Positions 24,780 through 34,164 of a stretch of DNA of 64,000 bases are shown piece by piece (the stretch's first letter is position 1; each line of letters opens with the position of its first letter). The notes under the pieces were generated by a model. It was given only the letters and a program-made list of their open reading frames with translations. It was not told the DNA's origin and did not search any database. The stretch lies in NCBI RefSeq assembly GCF_900102635.1, contig NZ_FMZQ01000007.1:1-64000 (forward strand), written 5' to 3'. The translations under genes and the position numbers were made by a program. The DNA is from Ectopseudomonas chengduensis. GTDB taxonomy: Bacteria > Pseudomonadota > Gammaproteobacteria > Pseudomonadales > Pseudomonadaceae.

Positions 24780-25421
24780 ATGACGAACAAATCACTTGTT
24801 TTGAAACACCTTACGGCGGCAAATGATTACCTTGCCGATCCAGTCCCACTACGCGGGAGCGACATCGACCGCTTTACGAAGCAACACGGGCTTCACCTCT
24901 CTGAAACAGGGTTTATCCTCGGTATTAATACTGCCGGGCTCTATACCAAGAAGAACAGCGAAAAGCGGCTTCCAAGCTCGCTTTCCATTCTTCTCCGGAT
25001 TTTTTCGGCGTTTCCGGCCTACATGCCAAAACTCGCCCCACCCACGGCTGAAGAGTTGGTAGACAAAATCATTTCCATTGACCCGACGTTCAAAAAGAGT
25101 CATCTCGGCCCGCTGATGGGATTGGAAACGAACAGCACCTTCAGGCTCTTCAACGATGGTCCGGATAAGGCAAGCCTGACTGTTCGTCACTTGATGTTCA
25201 TCATCGACGCTATCGTGACGGACTACCCCCACGAGTGGCCTGTCATTCGGGAAATCATTGAAACCGAGGCCGCCAGCAGGCTGGTGACTCCCCCAAGCAC
25301 CGTTTGGGCACGCGGAGGTTGGACAAAATATATCCGCGCCGAGAGGACTGTTAGTGCGGCCAGCTCTCAGTCCACAGCCAAACCCCTCAAGAGACGAAGT
25401 GTGGAGCCCAAGACTGAATGA
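24780..25421 (+). CDS. Putative DNA-binding regulator with two helical repeats
   Basis: From the ATG at 24780 the product has 213 residues; an upstream TTG at 24756 would add eight. Two similar helical blocks are visible: residues about 30-75 (FTKQHGLHLSETGFILGI) and 100-160 (FKKSHLGPLMGLETNSTFRL), each with the shape of a Cro/XRE-type helix-turn-helix followed by a hydrophobic helix. The C-terminus is basic (AKPLKRRSVEPKTE). It overlaps the Tus-like gene by 4 bases (ATGA), so the two are translationally coupled. A regulator function is inferred from these helices and the divergent position. No good ribosome site precedes either start. Confidence 0.55.
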   Translation: MTNKSLVLKHLTAANDYLADPVPLRGSDIDRFTKQHGLHLSETGFILGINTAGLYTKKNSEKRLPSSLSILLRIFSAFPAYMPKLAPPTAEELVDKIISIDPTFKKSHLGPLMGLETNSTFRLFNDGPDKASLTVRHLMFIIDAIVTDYPHEWPVIREIIETEAASRLVTPPSTVWARGGWTKYIRAERTVSAASSQSTAKPLKRRSVEPKTE

Positions 25422-26239
25422 ACTCCCTAGCAGTCGATGTCGGTTCACAGGTATCCACCGCAATCGAAATGCTGACGGATGCATTGTCGAACGCGCGCCG
25501 CGTGATCCTTAAACCAGGCGCTGTAGCTCAGGGTGTCTTGTATTCTCCAGAGCTTGGCACCGCGCTTGATGGGTATCCTGCCGAGCACTTGCTTGCCGCG
25601 ATCTCGGATATCGATTGCCAAGAGTCCGCCGCCAATGGTGAAGTCTGGCGATATCCTGGCGTGTTTGAAGTGTCTCAGGATGTTCTCCAGGCCTTCACAG
25701 CCTTGAACAAAGCTAAGGCCACGTTCGAGGCGACCGTAAAAGCCCTTGAGGCTTCCGGGGCTACACCTCACATACTCCGAGGTGCTTATAGAGCTTCTGG
25801 CATGCCACGCTTGCACCCTCTGCAAGCTTGGCGACGTATAGTGTTGCTGGATGGTCAGCCCGCCAGCATTGGGTTCACTCTCGCTAAGCGCTCCGAAGGT
25901 ACTGAACGGCTTACCAGGGACGAAGCGGTTGAGAAACTGCTCGATAAAAAAGCTTTCGATATCGCTGATCAACTGCGCACCCTTGATGCTTCCACGGTGA
26001 TCAGTTGGCATACGCCAGTAAGCCCGCATATCAGGGCGAACGTCGTATGGGGAGAAGGCGCTGGCGCGCTGAGAAAGATGTGCCATGCTTCCTTGCCTTT
26101 CTTGGTCGCCCCAGGTATGTGGCCTACAAAAAGGGTTCGGTTCAACCTTCCTCGTGACCACGAGAGGCGTTCCGATTCCAAGGGTGATCTGTTGTTCTAC
26201 CTCCCCTTCAGGGAAGGCGCTTACCTTAAGGTGGCGTAA
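25418..26239 (+). CDS. tus: Tus-family replication terminator protein
   Basis: A 273-residue protein that aligns by eye with Escherichia coli Tus (309 residues). WRYPGVFEV and then LNKAKATFEATV correspond to RLPGVLCYQV and INKLKTTFEHIV of Tus. MPRLHPLQAWRRIVLLDG and then ASIGFTLAKR correspond to LPGLITLNAYRTLTVLHD and LRFGWANKH. LTRDEAVEKLLDK corresponds to LHRDEVLAQLEKS. RANVVWGEG matches ARVWYKGD, and the strand-rich end (LLFYLPFREGAYLKV) matches PLRLIIPRLHLYV. Tus binds Ter sites and stops the replicative helicase from one side. In this alignment the residue at the position of His144, which traps the flipped Ter base, appears to be Ala. It is translationally coupled to the regulator-like gene upstream. 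Confidence 0.75.
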   Translation: MNSLAVDVGSQVSTAIEMLTDALSNARRVILKPGAVAQGVLYSPELGTALDGYPAEHLLAAISDIDCQESAANGEVWRYPGVFEVSQDVLQAFTALNKAKATFEATVKALEASGATPHILRGAYRASGMPRLHPLQAWRRIVLLDGQPASIGFTLAKRSEGTERLTRDEAVEKLLDKKAFDIADQLRTLDASTVISWHTPVSPHIRANVVWGEGAGALRKMCHASLPFLVAPGMWPTKRVRFNLPRDHERRSDSKGDLLFYLPFREGAYLKVA

Positions 26240-26241
26240 AA

Positions 26242-26262
26242 AAGGAGGCTTAAAGCCTCCTT
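26242..26262. terminator. Bidirectional terminator between convergent genes
   Basis: AAGGAGGCT (26242-26250) and AGCCTCCTT (26254-26262) form the stem around TAA. A residues lie before it and T residues after it, so it can end both the plus-strand Tus operon and the minus-strand Dot/Icm operon. Confidence 0.9.
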
Positions 26263-26571
26263 TTAGCCTAGCTTAGGACCTGGCGATTTCTTACCAGCCC
26301 CCAATTCGTCACCTACTGCACGCAATGAAGATTTCTCGATGCGATGCAGTGTGGCCATCAATCGATCACGAGAAGAGCTAACCAGGTCGGCCAGGTTGTC
26401 ATTCCTGTTGTCGCGCTTGATCTTGCTAGCGATAGCTTCAGGCCAATGAATCTCTTGGGCGACAACCTCGATTGAGCTACCCAGGCGAACAACAGCAGCC
26501 AACTTAGGGCCACGCCGTTCGAACTCAGTGCATGCATCAACCAGGGCTTTCGCTTCAGCTTTTTCTGTCAC
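26263..26571 (-). CDS. Small unknown protein at the end of the Dot/Icm operon
   Basis: A 102-residue, charged, mainly helical cytoplasmic protein with a basic Pro/Gly/Lys end (GAGKKSPGPKLG). It overlaps the upstream 113-residue gene by 4 bases, so it is translated as part of the operon, and is the last gene before the bidirectional terminator. No motif is recognised. Confidence 0.6.
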   Translation of the reverse strand: MTEKAEAKALVDACTEFERRGPKLAAVVRLGSSIEVVAQEIHWPEAIASKIKRDNRNDNLADLVSSSRDRLMATLHRIEKSSLRAVGDELGAGKKSPGPKLG

Positions 26572-26909
26572 GCTTTCACCATCAGCAACTTATCAGGGAG
26601 ATCGGCCTCTACCGCCTGTAGACGGCAAACCACACACGTCCAGTCGGCAGAATCAATAACAGGTATAGACCTGCCCTGGCTCAATAGTTCAACAACATCT
26701 GCCGGCAAGTCCGGCAGACTGATCCATTCAACCGGGGCCCCGTCCTGCACAAATTCCAGAATAAGGTCTTTCCGGTGCATCTTCCTCGCCAGATCGGCCC
26801 GCCCCGGCTTACAGTCGGTCGGTAGAACCGAATTGACGATGAGACAGAGAGGCTCGCCCTCACGGCCACCCTTGCTCTGCCTTCCTACCAAGTATTCAGT
26901 TACTAGCAT
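26568..26909 (-). CDS. Small unknown protein downstream of icmB
   Basis: A 113-residue soluble protein, beta/alpha in character (EPLCLIVNSVLP, VEWISLPDLPADVVELL), with three cysteines, two of them near each other in TCVVCRLQ; a CxxC site could bind zinc or form a disulphide. It follows icmB after a 5-base gap and overlaps the next gene by 4 bases. In R64 traV follows traU, but I see no resemblance that would justify that name. Confidence 0.6.
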   Translation of the reverse strand: MLVTEYLVGRQSKGGREGEPLCLIVNSVLPTDCKPGRADLARKMHRKDLILEFVQDGAPVEWISLPDLPADVVELLSQGRSIPVIDSADWTCVVCRLQAVEADLPDKLLMVKA

Positions 26910-26914
26910 GCTTG

Positions 26915-29900
26915 TTACGCCCTAGCTTGACCCAAAAGCTCCATGGCGATCTCTTCGATCACCTCAGACTCCGACACACCATCTCTGCCTGCGGCTTCCA
27001 GCCGTTCGTACCTGCGTTTGATTTCTTTGTTCAAATCAGGTACTTGGCTAGCCAGCACTCTCCTTGCCCAGGTAGTGGATGGACCGCGACTGTACAAAAT
27101 ACCTCGCAGAGCCCGCTCAGTGCCTTCCGTGGCGTATGCCCACCGTTTGATCGGCCCCAGGTTGAAGTTCAGCTTGACCTTCTGGATTCTGGTGTCGACC
27201 TTGTGGATACAGAATACCTCAGCGCCCTTGTCGGCGTTTGGTTTCGTGATGTCCTGCACACTCTTACACTCGTCCGGTGTCAAGTCAAAGAGTTTCGCTA
27301 TAAGGCGCGCCTTTTCCGCCGACTGGCTGGCGCCAAAAATAAATGCGCTTGAATATTCCAGCAGCAGAGCCTTGGGAAGGTGTTCGGGGTTCTGGGTTCC
27401 CAGCATCAGACCTACACGATATTTCCGGCCCTCCAGGCCCATCGACTCAAGCGTCGAGAACGCGCCTGCTACCGTTCCTATCCGATGAAGCTCGTCACCC
27501 CAGAAGACCTTCATGATGAGGTCCTGCTGCTCCAGGTACTTGTCATGCCAGCGCAGCATCCAGTCCTTCAGCCCCAGCTCATCGTACCGATGTGATATCT
27601 CATCACCAGTTTCTCGCTTGGAAATGAACAGGTCTTCAGTGAGCAGCCTGAAGGCCGTCATGAAGAACACGGAACGCCTCCAAGACGCGCCTGGGCCATC
27701 GCCCCGCTGAAAGACGGTGCTCATGTCGAACACGCAAACGCGCGACTCGCTGATATCGCGGTTTGTGCGTCCTGAGAAACAAGGGAAGAGGTCCGTAGCA
27801 TTCTTCAGGCTATTGCACAAAGCATCTACAAGGGGAATACCGTCGACTTTGGGTGCACTTTTGTATTGATCTGCCAGATTGGAACATGCAACGGTGACAT
27901 CGAACAGCAGCGGGACTGCATGCCGCTGCGCCACCTTCGCAGCGAAGATTGCCTGGTCATCTTTTTCTCTGACACCAAATTCGAACAGAGCTTCAACAAT
28001 GTCCCACCAGTAAGCGTGATCGGCAACCTCAATTCCAGCCCTTTCAATCACCTCCAGCACGACCCTTTCCGACACCGCACGCTGAAAGACGTTTGGCTCA
28101 GAACCAGCCACGCGGGGGTCCTTACGCTGGTATGCCTTCCTGAGAGCATTTCTGAAGATCGACTGAATAGTCGAGACACCATCCATGGAGCTAACGACAT
28201 CATCAGCCAGAGTCATCAGCCAATTTAGGAGGAATGTCTCGTGATCTGCCAGCGGGTACATGCAACCCAGTGGGGTATCCAGCATGTTTTTAACGAGGCT
28301 GCCATCATTCACGAAAAACTCGAAAATGGCTTCGTGCTTACGGTTTGCGGGAAGAGAATGTCGAACGATATCAATCACACCGCTTGACGATGCGCCGAAA
28401 TCCATACCCCGGATATAAGGCATGGTGTCGGCAGTGGGATGATTCGCAAAAAAATTAATGTGCTCCGACAGGCAGTTAGACTTACCGAAACCCATCCCCC
28501 CGAGGAAGAAAGTGATCATCGTGTTCTGCCGGCTGCTCATAGGCTGATGGGGCATCAACGATCCGTCACCGGTGCGAAACCAGATACCAGTTTCAGCTGG
28601 CCAAAGTTTGGCTGGCCGCATGATGGGCAATTGCGTCACAACATCAGAGTCTATTTGTGGAGCCAATGGGCATGCGGGCGGGATCATGTAGCCTGGTGTT
28701 GCGCTCATTAGTGCCTCAACAGCGCATCCGTGGGTTGTGGTCAACTGCTGACCACCCCACTGCTGGAGAAGCGTCTCTAGATCGCGGGAGCGCTCATCAA
28801 TTTGGCTAACTCGATAGCTTGGCGCGCCTACCTCGTTATAGACGACATCTGTTCGAGCCCAAGTAGCAACCGAAATGCCATACGCGAATAGTGCTCCCCC
28901 CGACTCCTTGTACTTTTGCATCGCCTTATTTGCAGTGGTGATTTGGCGATTACTGGCTGACATCCAGTTAAAAGTACCGGCGAAGACACGATTCCAGTAA
29001 TTTGCTTGATCAGAGTTGGCACCTAGGCAATAAACCATCCTCACTGGTATGCGGTGCCTGTATACCCCACGAAGAAGGAACTCGATTGGTTCAGGATCAA
29101 CCGCTAATTCACTTGCAAATATCGGAGCGTAAGTGCGATCCCCAACAACAACATATTTACCAAGATCAACAACATCTTCCGGCATCAACTGCTTAGACAG
29201 TTTGGGAGGCAGCATGAAAGTGAGATCACTTTTCGGCCCTCCTGTATCGGTCCTCATGACACTTACAGGCACTTCCTCCGTTGTCCGGAATGCGCAGTCG
29301 CGTAGCGTCAACCTTGCTTTCCAGCCTTTGCTTGTCGTCGACGGCATTAAACTATGGCGAACTTCCCATAGCGCCTCGTAAACGCTAAGCCTCCGATAGG
29401 AGTAACCATAACCAGCCGTGCTGAGAAAATTGGTTATCTTAGAAACATGTTGCTCGTGAACAACCCCCAAAGCTGGTATGCCTACGTTCGCGAGCATAGC
29501 CCCACGCCCTTTCATAGAGCCACGAATCCTATTCATGGTCTCAGTGCGGGCCGCCTTATGCTCGGCCGAGGGCAATGAATCGATATGGCTCACTACCAAC
29601 AGATACTGTTTCTCCGATGCACAGCGTTGACCGTATACTTGTGCTTCTTCATCTACGATATCGTCAACATCCATGCCGCGTCGGCGAGCGGCTTTACGCA
29701 TTGGCTCACGAGCCTTATGCATGCTTTCTTCCATGCCTTCCGGGTCGTACTCGTATGACCAGAAGAGGTCGAACCCCTTGTTCGTCCGGTCATTTGCATT
29801 AGTTTGCATGAACCGCATCCACTGCTCGCGCAATTCTACGAACTGGTCAGGGATGTACTGACCCATATAGCCTTCAATTTCGATGATGCTGAGCAGCGAT

Positions 29901-30043
29901 CCATTAAAGAGAGCTAACGAGTGATTGCTGTGTGCGCATGCGAGCGTCAAGTATTGACTGTGGTCAGATTTAGACCACCCCCGGATACCACGAACAAGAT
30001 CGTCAATTCCGTCCAGAACCCTATCTGGGAACGTGTAGCGCAT
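26915..30043 (-). CDS. icmB: IcmB/DotO/TraU, VirB4-class conjugation ATPase
   Basis: A 1042-residue ATPase (Legionella IcmB/DotO is about 1009). The N-terminal half is the domain typical of TraU/IcmB. The motor half has Walker A FFLGGMGFGKSN at about residue 510 and the Walker B region MKVFWGDELHRIG at about 845, followed by the family's LMLGTQNPEHLPKALL. It works at the cytoplasmic base of the I-type channel, energising assembly or transfer with DotB and the coupling protein. Its start overlaps the stop of the helicase gene by one base. In Legionella icmB directly follows icmJ; here two genes lie between them. Confidence 0.9.
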   Translation of the reverse strand: MRYTFPDRVLDGIDDLVRGIRGWSKSDHSQYLTLACAHSNHSLALFNGSLLSIIEIEGYMGQYIPDQFVELREQWMRFMQTNANDRTNKGFDLFWSYEYDPEGMEESMHKAREPMRKAARRRGMDVDDIVDEEAQVYGQRCASEKQYLLVVSHIDSLPSAEHKAARTETMNRIRGSMKGRGAMLANVGIPALGVVHEQHVSKITNFLSTAGYGYSYRRLSVYEALWEVRHSLMPSTTSKGWKARLTLRDCAFRTTEEVPVSVMRTDTGGPKSDLTFMLPPKLSKQLMPEDVVDLGKYVVVGDRTYAPIFASELAVDPEPIEFLLRGVYRHRIPVRMVYCLGANSDQANYWNRVFAGTFNWMSASNRQITTANKAMQKYKESGGALFAYGISVATWARTDVVYNEVGAPSYRVSQIDERSRDLETLLQQWGGQQLTTTHGCAVEALMSATPGYMIPPACPLAPQIDSDVVTQLPIMRPAKLWPAETGIWFRTGDGSLMPHQPMSSRQNTMITFFLGGMGFGKSNCLSEHINFFANHPTADTMPYIRGMDFGASSSGVIDIVRHSLPANRKHEAIFEFFVNDGSLVKNMLDTPLGCMYPLADHETFLLNWLMTLADDVVSSMDGVSTIQSIFRNALRKAYQRKDPRVAGSEPNVFQRAVSERVVLEVIERAGIEVADHAYWWDIVEALFEFGVREKDDQAIFAAKVAQRHAVPLLFDVTVACSNLADQYKSAPKVDGIPLVDALCNSLKNATDLFPCFSGRTNRDISESRVCVFDMSTVFQRGDGPGASWRRSVFFMTAFRLLTEDLFISKRETGDEISHRYDELGLKDWMLRWHDKYLEQQDLIMKVFWGDELHRIGTVAGAFSTLESMGLEGRKYRVGLMLGTQNPEHLPKALLLEYSSAFIFGASQSAEKARLIAKLFDLTPDECKSVQDITKPNADKGAEVFCIHKVDTRIQKVKLNFNLGPIKRWAYATEGTERALRGILYSRGPSTTWARRVLASQVPDLNKEIKRRYERLEAAGRDGVSESEVIEEIAMELLGQARA

Positions 30044-32133
30044 TAGGACAACCTCATAGAACGGTGATTTTGTGCATGGAGGAGGCGTTGGAAGTCTTCG
30101 TGTAAACTTTCAAGACTTTCAGCTTCAAAGCATCCATCAGGAAGGGTTGTTTCCGAGAAAGTACGTGTCACAAGCCCTCCTACTTCTTGAGCGAATAAGG
30201 ACGGCTCGCATTCAAGTGGTTTGGCCATACCAGGGAACTGGTATGAATCAGCGTGATGTAGGATTACCTCATGCCTCGCACGGGTCAGCCCAACGTAGGC
30301 AAGTCGACGCTCTTCTTCTAGGTGATGGTAACCAGCGTCCTCGTCCATCAGCTCTTCACGTGAATCTAAAGGCAATAAGCCGTTGCTGAATCCCGCGATG
30401 TGCACAACGTCCCACTCAAGTCCCTTTGCCCGATGGATCGTGCTCAGCGTTACCAGACCGCCCTCTACCTGCTCCTGACGGCGATCTCTGAGAGCCACCT
30501 CACCGAGTACGTCGCGCCAGGTTAGCTTGGGCTCGGATTTAATTCTCTCGGCCAACTCTGCATCGATATCGTCCCCCAGCGCCTTTAAATGGCCGGCACG
30601 CTTCTCGCGCAGTTGGTCGTCTTTCTCTCGCTCCAGGATCGCCATTGGCCCGTTAATCGCCCATTGAACAAACTCGTGAGCACTGGAGGCGAATGCTGCC
30701 TCAACCTTGAGGTCTTCATAGAAATCTTTCAGTGACAGCAGCGCTCTAGCCTGGATACCTTCGATGCTCTCTGGCAATGCAGCCAGACTTGAAGAAGGGC
30801 TATCCTCAATCCACTGACACACCTCATAACTACTTGAGTTACCAAAGGCATCAACAAATGGCGTGATCGCTTTAAGTGCAAAAGTGTCTCGTGGATTGGA
30901 GGCCAGCCTAATCGCGGCTGTAACAGCTACGACCTCCGTTCGCTCGAACAGGCTCATGCCCCCGACTACCTGGTAGGGCACACCGTAACGCCTGAGCCCC
31001 TGCTCAACCAGCATGGCCATGCGATTGGTTCGGTACAGTACTGCGAATGACTCCGGTGCTTTTCCTGCGTCTATTCCTGCACGAATCTGATGAGCGATAG
31101 CGTCAGCCATAGCGCGCCCATCCTGAGCCCACTCCATGGTGGGGGTTTTCCCTACCATGCTCTTGGAAAACGGCCTCTTATCCAGCCGATTGGTATTGTG
31201 CGAAATTAAATCAGCCGCTCCATTTACAATCGCTTGGGTAGAGCGATAGTTCTGCTCTAGGCGAATCTGGTCAGCGCTAAAATTATGCACGAATCTATGA
31301 AGATTGCTGACATCCGCACCTCGCCACGCATAGATTGATTGATCATCGTCACCCACATAAGTTACGCCACAGTGACCCAGGGCGAGCCTTTTAATCAGTT
31401 CGTATTGGATGCGATTCGTATCTTGAGCTTCATCAACGACAATGTGACCAATTCCTGATCTAATCGTTGTCCTGTAGCTCTCGTCGCGCGCTACACGAAG
31501 TAGTGGCAAATAGAGTAGGTCGTCAAAATCCAATGCAGACGCAGCTGCCTTTTCGTCCTCATACCCGCGTAGCGTGCCCCACGCGATTGCAATTTCGTCG
31601 GAGCTGAGGTTGTGAGCCTTGGCTATACGGCTGCATAATTCAGACCTATTCTCTGGATTGTTTACGTTGAACCCAGCTTGTTTTGCTAGGCTCCAGGTGT
31701 TGAGCCAAGCACTTGGGGACAGGCGCTTTCTATCCTCGCTGGAGATATCTTTTGGTAGGCCGGCATCTCGTGCCTTCTGTCGAATGCTCCTTTTAACATC
31801 AGCTTCATTCAGAAGGGTAAAGCCTTCACTCAGTCCATAACCGGCATAATCATCTTTAAGCAGGCGCAATCCATAGCTATGGTAGGTATCCACCTGAATA
31901 TTCATGCTTTCGGAGCCAAGCCGCTTAATTCTCGCTTTCATTTCCTGAGCAGCTTTATTTGAGAATGTAAGCATCAGGACAGATTGCCCCTGAAGTTTTG
32001 GTGCCAGTTTGGCTGCCCGCAATGCTATGACGGTGGTCTTACCAGACCCAGCCCCAGCCATAACAAGGCAGGAGCGCTCATGAGGATGATCGATTGCAGC
32101 TTGTTGCTGCGGGTTAAGCTCCACGGCGTGCAC
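30043..32133 (-). CDS. UvrD/Rep-family DNA helicase inside the transfer operon
   Basis: A 696-residue superfamily 1A helicase with all motifs: Walker A MAGAGSGKTTV (residues 25-35), IQVDTYHSYGLRLL (Ia), VVDEAQDTNRIQYEL (II), YVGDDDQSIYAWRGA (III), LEQNYRSTQ (IV), LSTIHRAKGLEWDVVHIAG (V) and LAYVGLTRARHE (VI). It is complete and looks active. UvrD and Rep move 3' to 5' and clear DNA-bound proteins or help replication and repair. Its insertion between icmJ and icmB in the same operon, with end overlaps of 1 and 20 bases, suggests a role in DNA processing during transfer. Confidence 0.93.
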   Translation of the reverse strand: MHAVELNPQQQAAIDHPHERSCLVMAGAGSGKTTVIALRAAKLAPKLQGQSVLMLTFSNKAAQEMKARIKRLGSESMNIQVDTYHSYGLRLLKDDYAGYGLSEGFTLLNEADVKRSIRQKARDAGLPKDISSEDRKRLSPSAWLNTWSLAKQAGFNVNNPENRSELCSRIAKAHNLSSDEIAIAWGTLRGYEDEKAAASALDFDDLLYLPLLRVARDESYRTTIRSGIGHIVVDEAQDTNRIQYELIKRLALGHCGVTYVGDDDQSIYAWRGADVSNLHRFVHNFSADQIRLEQNYRSTQAIVNGAADLISHNTNRLDKRPFSKSMVGKTPTMEWAQDGRAMADAIAHQIRAGIDAGKAPESFAVLYRTNRMAMLVEQGLRRYGVPYQVVGGMSLFERTEVVAVTAAIRLASNPRDTFALKAITPFVDAFGNSSSYEVCQWIEDSPSSSLAALPESIEGIQARALLSLKDFYEDLKVEAAFASSAHEFVQWAINGPMAILEREKDDQLREKRAGHLKALGDDIDAELAERIKSEPKLTWRDVLGEVALRDRRQEQVEGGLVTLSTIHRAKGLEWDVVHIAGFSNGLLPLDSREELMDEDAGYHHLEEERRLAYVGLTRARHEVILHHADSYQFPGMAKPLECEPSLFAQEVGGLVTRTFSETTLPDGCFEAESLESLHEDFQRLLHAQNHRSMRLS

Positions 32134-33451
32134 CTTCCAGTTCGCGCAAAGCTAGTTGATTCATACGCCGGAGATTGTTGTGATCTCCGCCGCAAAGAAG
32201 CGACTGCATTACCATGAAGGCATGCGCGCTATTTGGCGTATAAGGTTCCAGTCCTTGAAGAGAAGATGGATACATCAGCCCCATCTCTCTCGCAATTTGG
32301 GGAACTATCTGGATTACAGATTTAGGGCAAACGACGGTTATCCGGCCATAGCCATAATTGATAATTTCCATTCCGGTACTGTGAAGTTTTTCTGCAATGC
32401 GGAGGCAATGCATGCGATCTAGCGCTTGTAGCCATGCAGTAGTGAGGTTTTTGGATGTCTTGCCATCTGGGCTGGGCTTCCTCGTGAGGCCGACCCAAAG
32501 GTTTTCAGCTACTAGGCTGTAACTGTAGGAAACTGCGCATGGTTTACTTTTGAAAACATCTAGGCCAGACCTAGCCCAGCCACCTGCAATTGCAACTTGA
32601 AGTATTTCAATATCGCCTGCTTGAGAGAGAACATCTAGTTCCGGCAGTGAGCACCACTCCCTCATATTACGCGCGTCGTAAATTGCACCATCAGCAGTCG
32701 AACTGGTGACATTTTGCGCACCTGCGCCGTAGTTCATAAGCTTGCCTACTACTTCCTCAAGCCCATGAATTCGTATACGTGCAAACAGAGGTAATTTGCT
32801 CTCGGTTGCCCACTTCACAACCGCCGCAACATCCCGCCCCATGTTGGGTAGCGCATGAGGAGAAACACCTTTCAAACTTTCACTGGTCGGAAGAGGCTCA
32901 AGCAGTAGCTTTGAAGACCAGTCGTACCTTGGCAGCCAGAATGAGAATATTTTTGCTTGTTCGTACCGGCGCTCACGTTCGCAACTTGTGTAGTTTTGAC
33001 AAGCTCGTTCTGCGATCTGATAGATGGTAGACCCTTCAGCAGGCTCCTGAACTCCATACAGTTGCCCTACTGCCTGGGCTATCCCATTACTAGGATATTG
33101 TGTCAGCCCAAGTTGCAACCTCGCCATTTCAGCAGCACACCCCAACATTTCAGCGAGCATAGATGCCTGCTGATCTAGTGACCATTCACCTATCCCAAGT
33201 TCTTGGATCATCTGCGAGATGCGTGTTCTGAAGTAACCTTCGTGAGCAATCTTAGGGTTTTTGTGTAAGCCGGCACGCATCAGGTCACCGAGATCTGCAT
33301 TGGTGATCCAGAGTGTCTGTGATGGAAGATCGCTAGCCGATACAAATTGGAACGGCTCTTTTCTGAACTCACAGGCCCAGTTACCTTCCTTGTCAAAAGG
33401 ATGCCCCTTGATATACAAGGCAACACCAATTTTTGGCGCGAGCGAACTCAT
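32114..33451 (-). CDS. Unknown 445-residue protein in the transfer operon
   Basis: A soluble protein with several cysteines (RACQNYTSCERE, HCLRIAEKL, LCGGDHNN) and no membrane segment. It overlaps icmJ by 4 bases and the helicase gene by 20 bases, so it is translated with both. The only visible structure is a mix of helices with a basic end (LRRMNQLALRELEGARRGA). It has no counterpart in the Legionella icm order, and I recognise no family. Given its tight linkage with the UvrD-type helicase, a partner protein acting on DNA is conceivable, but this is not shown by the sequence. Confidence 0.65.
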   Translation of the reverse strand: MSSLAPKIGVALYIKGHPFDKEGNWACEFRKEPFQFVSASDLPSQTLWITNADLGDLMRAGLHKNPKIAHEGYFRTRISQMIQELGIGEWSLDQQASMLAEMLGCAAEMARLQLGLTQYPSNGIAQAVGQLYGVQEPAEGSTIYQIAERACQNYTSCERERRYEQAKIFSFWLPRYDWSSKLLLEPLPTSESLKGVSPHALPNMGRDVAAVVKWATESKLPLFARIRIHGLEEVVGKLMNYGAGAQNVTSSTADGAIYDARNMREWCSLPELDVLSQAGDIEILQVAIAGGWARSGLDVFKSKPCAVSYSYSLVAENLWVGLTRKPSPDGKTSKNLTTAWLQALDRMHCLRIAEKLHSTGMEIINYGYGRITVVCPKSVIQIVPQIAREMGLMYPSSLQGLEPYTPNSAHAFMVMQSLLCGGDHNNLRRMNQLALRELEGARRGA

Positions 33452-34152
33452 AGAAGTCCCTCCAAGATGGACTCGAAGCGCTTATGCAATGCTTGGGTCG
33501 AAGCTTGATACCAATAGAGGCCCTGTTGCTCCCAATAGTCTAAATTCGGCCACCAGCGAAGTGCACCGATGAGTTCACTCCGATCTCGATAGTATTCGCT
33601 CGGGAGTAGAGCTAAGCTCCGGGCGAAGTCACTGTCTTTGCCACGGTAGATCGGTGTGTTGCTGCCCACTTCCTCATTCAGAGCGGAAATAGCTGCATCT
33701 AAGCTTCGCACTACGGCTTCGATAGCTGATGAGCGACCCACTCTACAATTGGCCTTTACAGCCACAGAATATGAAGCGAGTACGTTTAAGTCCCGCTGAA
33801 TGATCCATGGGCAATAAATGAGCATTCCAGGTGCTTGAAGTTCCTGTCCCTTTTTCTTTTTTGAAATCACAGACCAGTTCAGAGCCAATGGAGCAACGCA
33901 CATTGGACACAAGCATTTCGCGTCAGGGCTTGGAACCAATCCTGGATGTCGAAGCCCGGCAGGGATCATCCAGCCATGAGGAATTTGTTTTGATGGTCTA
34001 CTAGCAAAGCCGCAGTTAGAGCAGGTGAAGTTATGGCGCTTGAGAACCTGTAGGCCGATAGGCCGTAAAGTATCATTCTTCAACCATTGGCCAAGAATTA
34101 CCCTCTCCGCAATTTGCGGTTGACCAACTGTGCCTACAAGATCAAGCGCCAT
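33448..34152 (-). CDS. icmJ: IcmJ/DotN/TraT-like zinc protein
   Basis: A 234-residue protein with two Cys-x-x-Cys pairs, FTCSNCGFASR and CLCPMCVAP, in the arrangement of an HNH-like zinc fold; Legionella IcmJ/DotN (about 208 residues) has the same pattern (YTCQFCGF and CCFCAQCFF). The following GMLIYCPWIIQRDLNVL corresponds to GTLIYLPELTQAELN, and the end LLPSEYYRDR also agrees. IcmJ is part of the cytoplasmic coupling complex with DotL and DotM. Position after icmD agrees with the Legionella order. The TTA-CAA rich join to icmD is 12 bases. Confidence 0.75.
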   Translation of the reverse strand: MALDLVGTVGQPQIAERVILGQWLKNDTLRPIGLQVLKRHNFTCSNCGFASRPSKQIPHGWMIPAGLRHPGLVPSPDAKCLCPMCVAPLALNWSVISKKKKGQELQAPGMLIYCPWIIQRDLNVLASYSVAVKANCRVGRSSAIEAVVRSLDAAISALNEEVGSNTPIYRGKDSDFARSLALLPSEYYRDRSELIGALRWWPNLDYWEQQGLYWYQASTQALHKRFESILEGLL

Positions 34153-34164
34153 ATCAGATCGGCC

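Noticed and set aside
24745..24825. A 26-codon ORF (starting MKVFVHLPLADY) upstream of and overlapping the regulator gene, possible leader peptide
   Set aside because: No ribosome site and no attenuator structure; it could be chance.
24849..25484. A 211-codon antisense frame over the regulator-like gene
   Set aside because: It spans two real plus-strand genes, lacks a ribosome site and has no recognisable feature.
25445..26161. A 238-codon open frame antisense to the Tus-like gene
   Set aside because: The plus-strand frame has clear family similarity and an ATGA coupling; the antisense frame has no ribosome site and an unlikely composition, rich in Arg, Ser and Cys.
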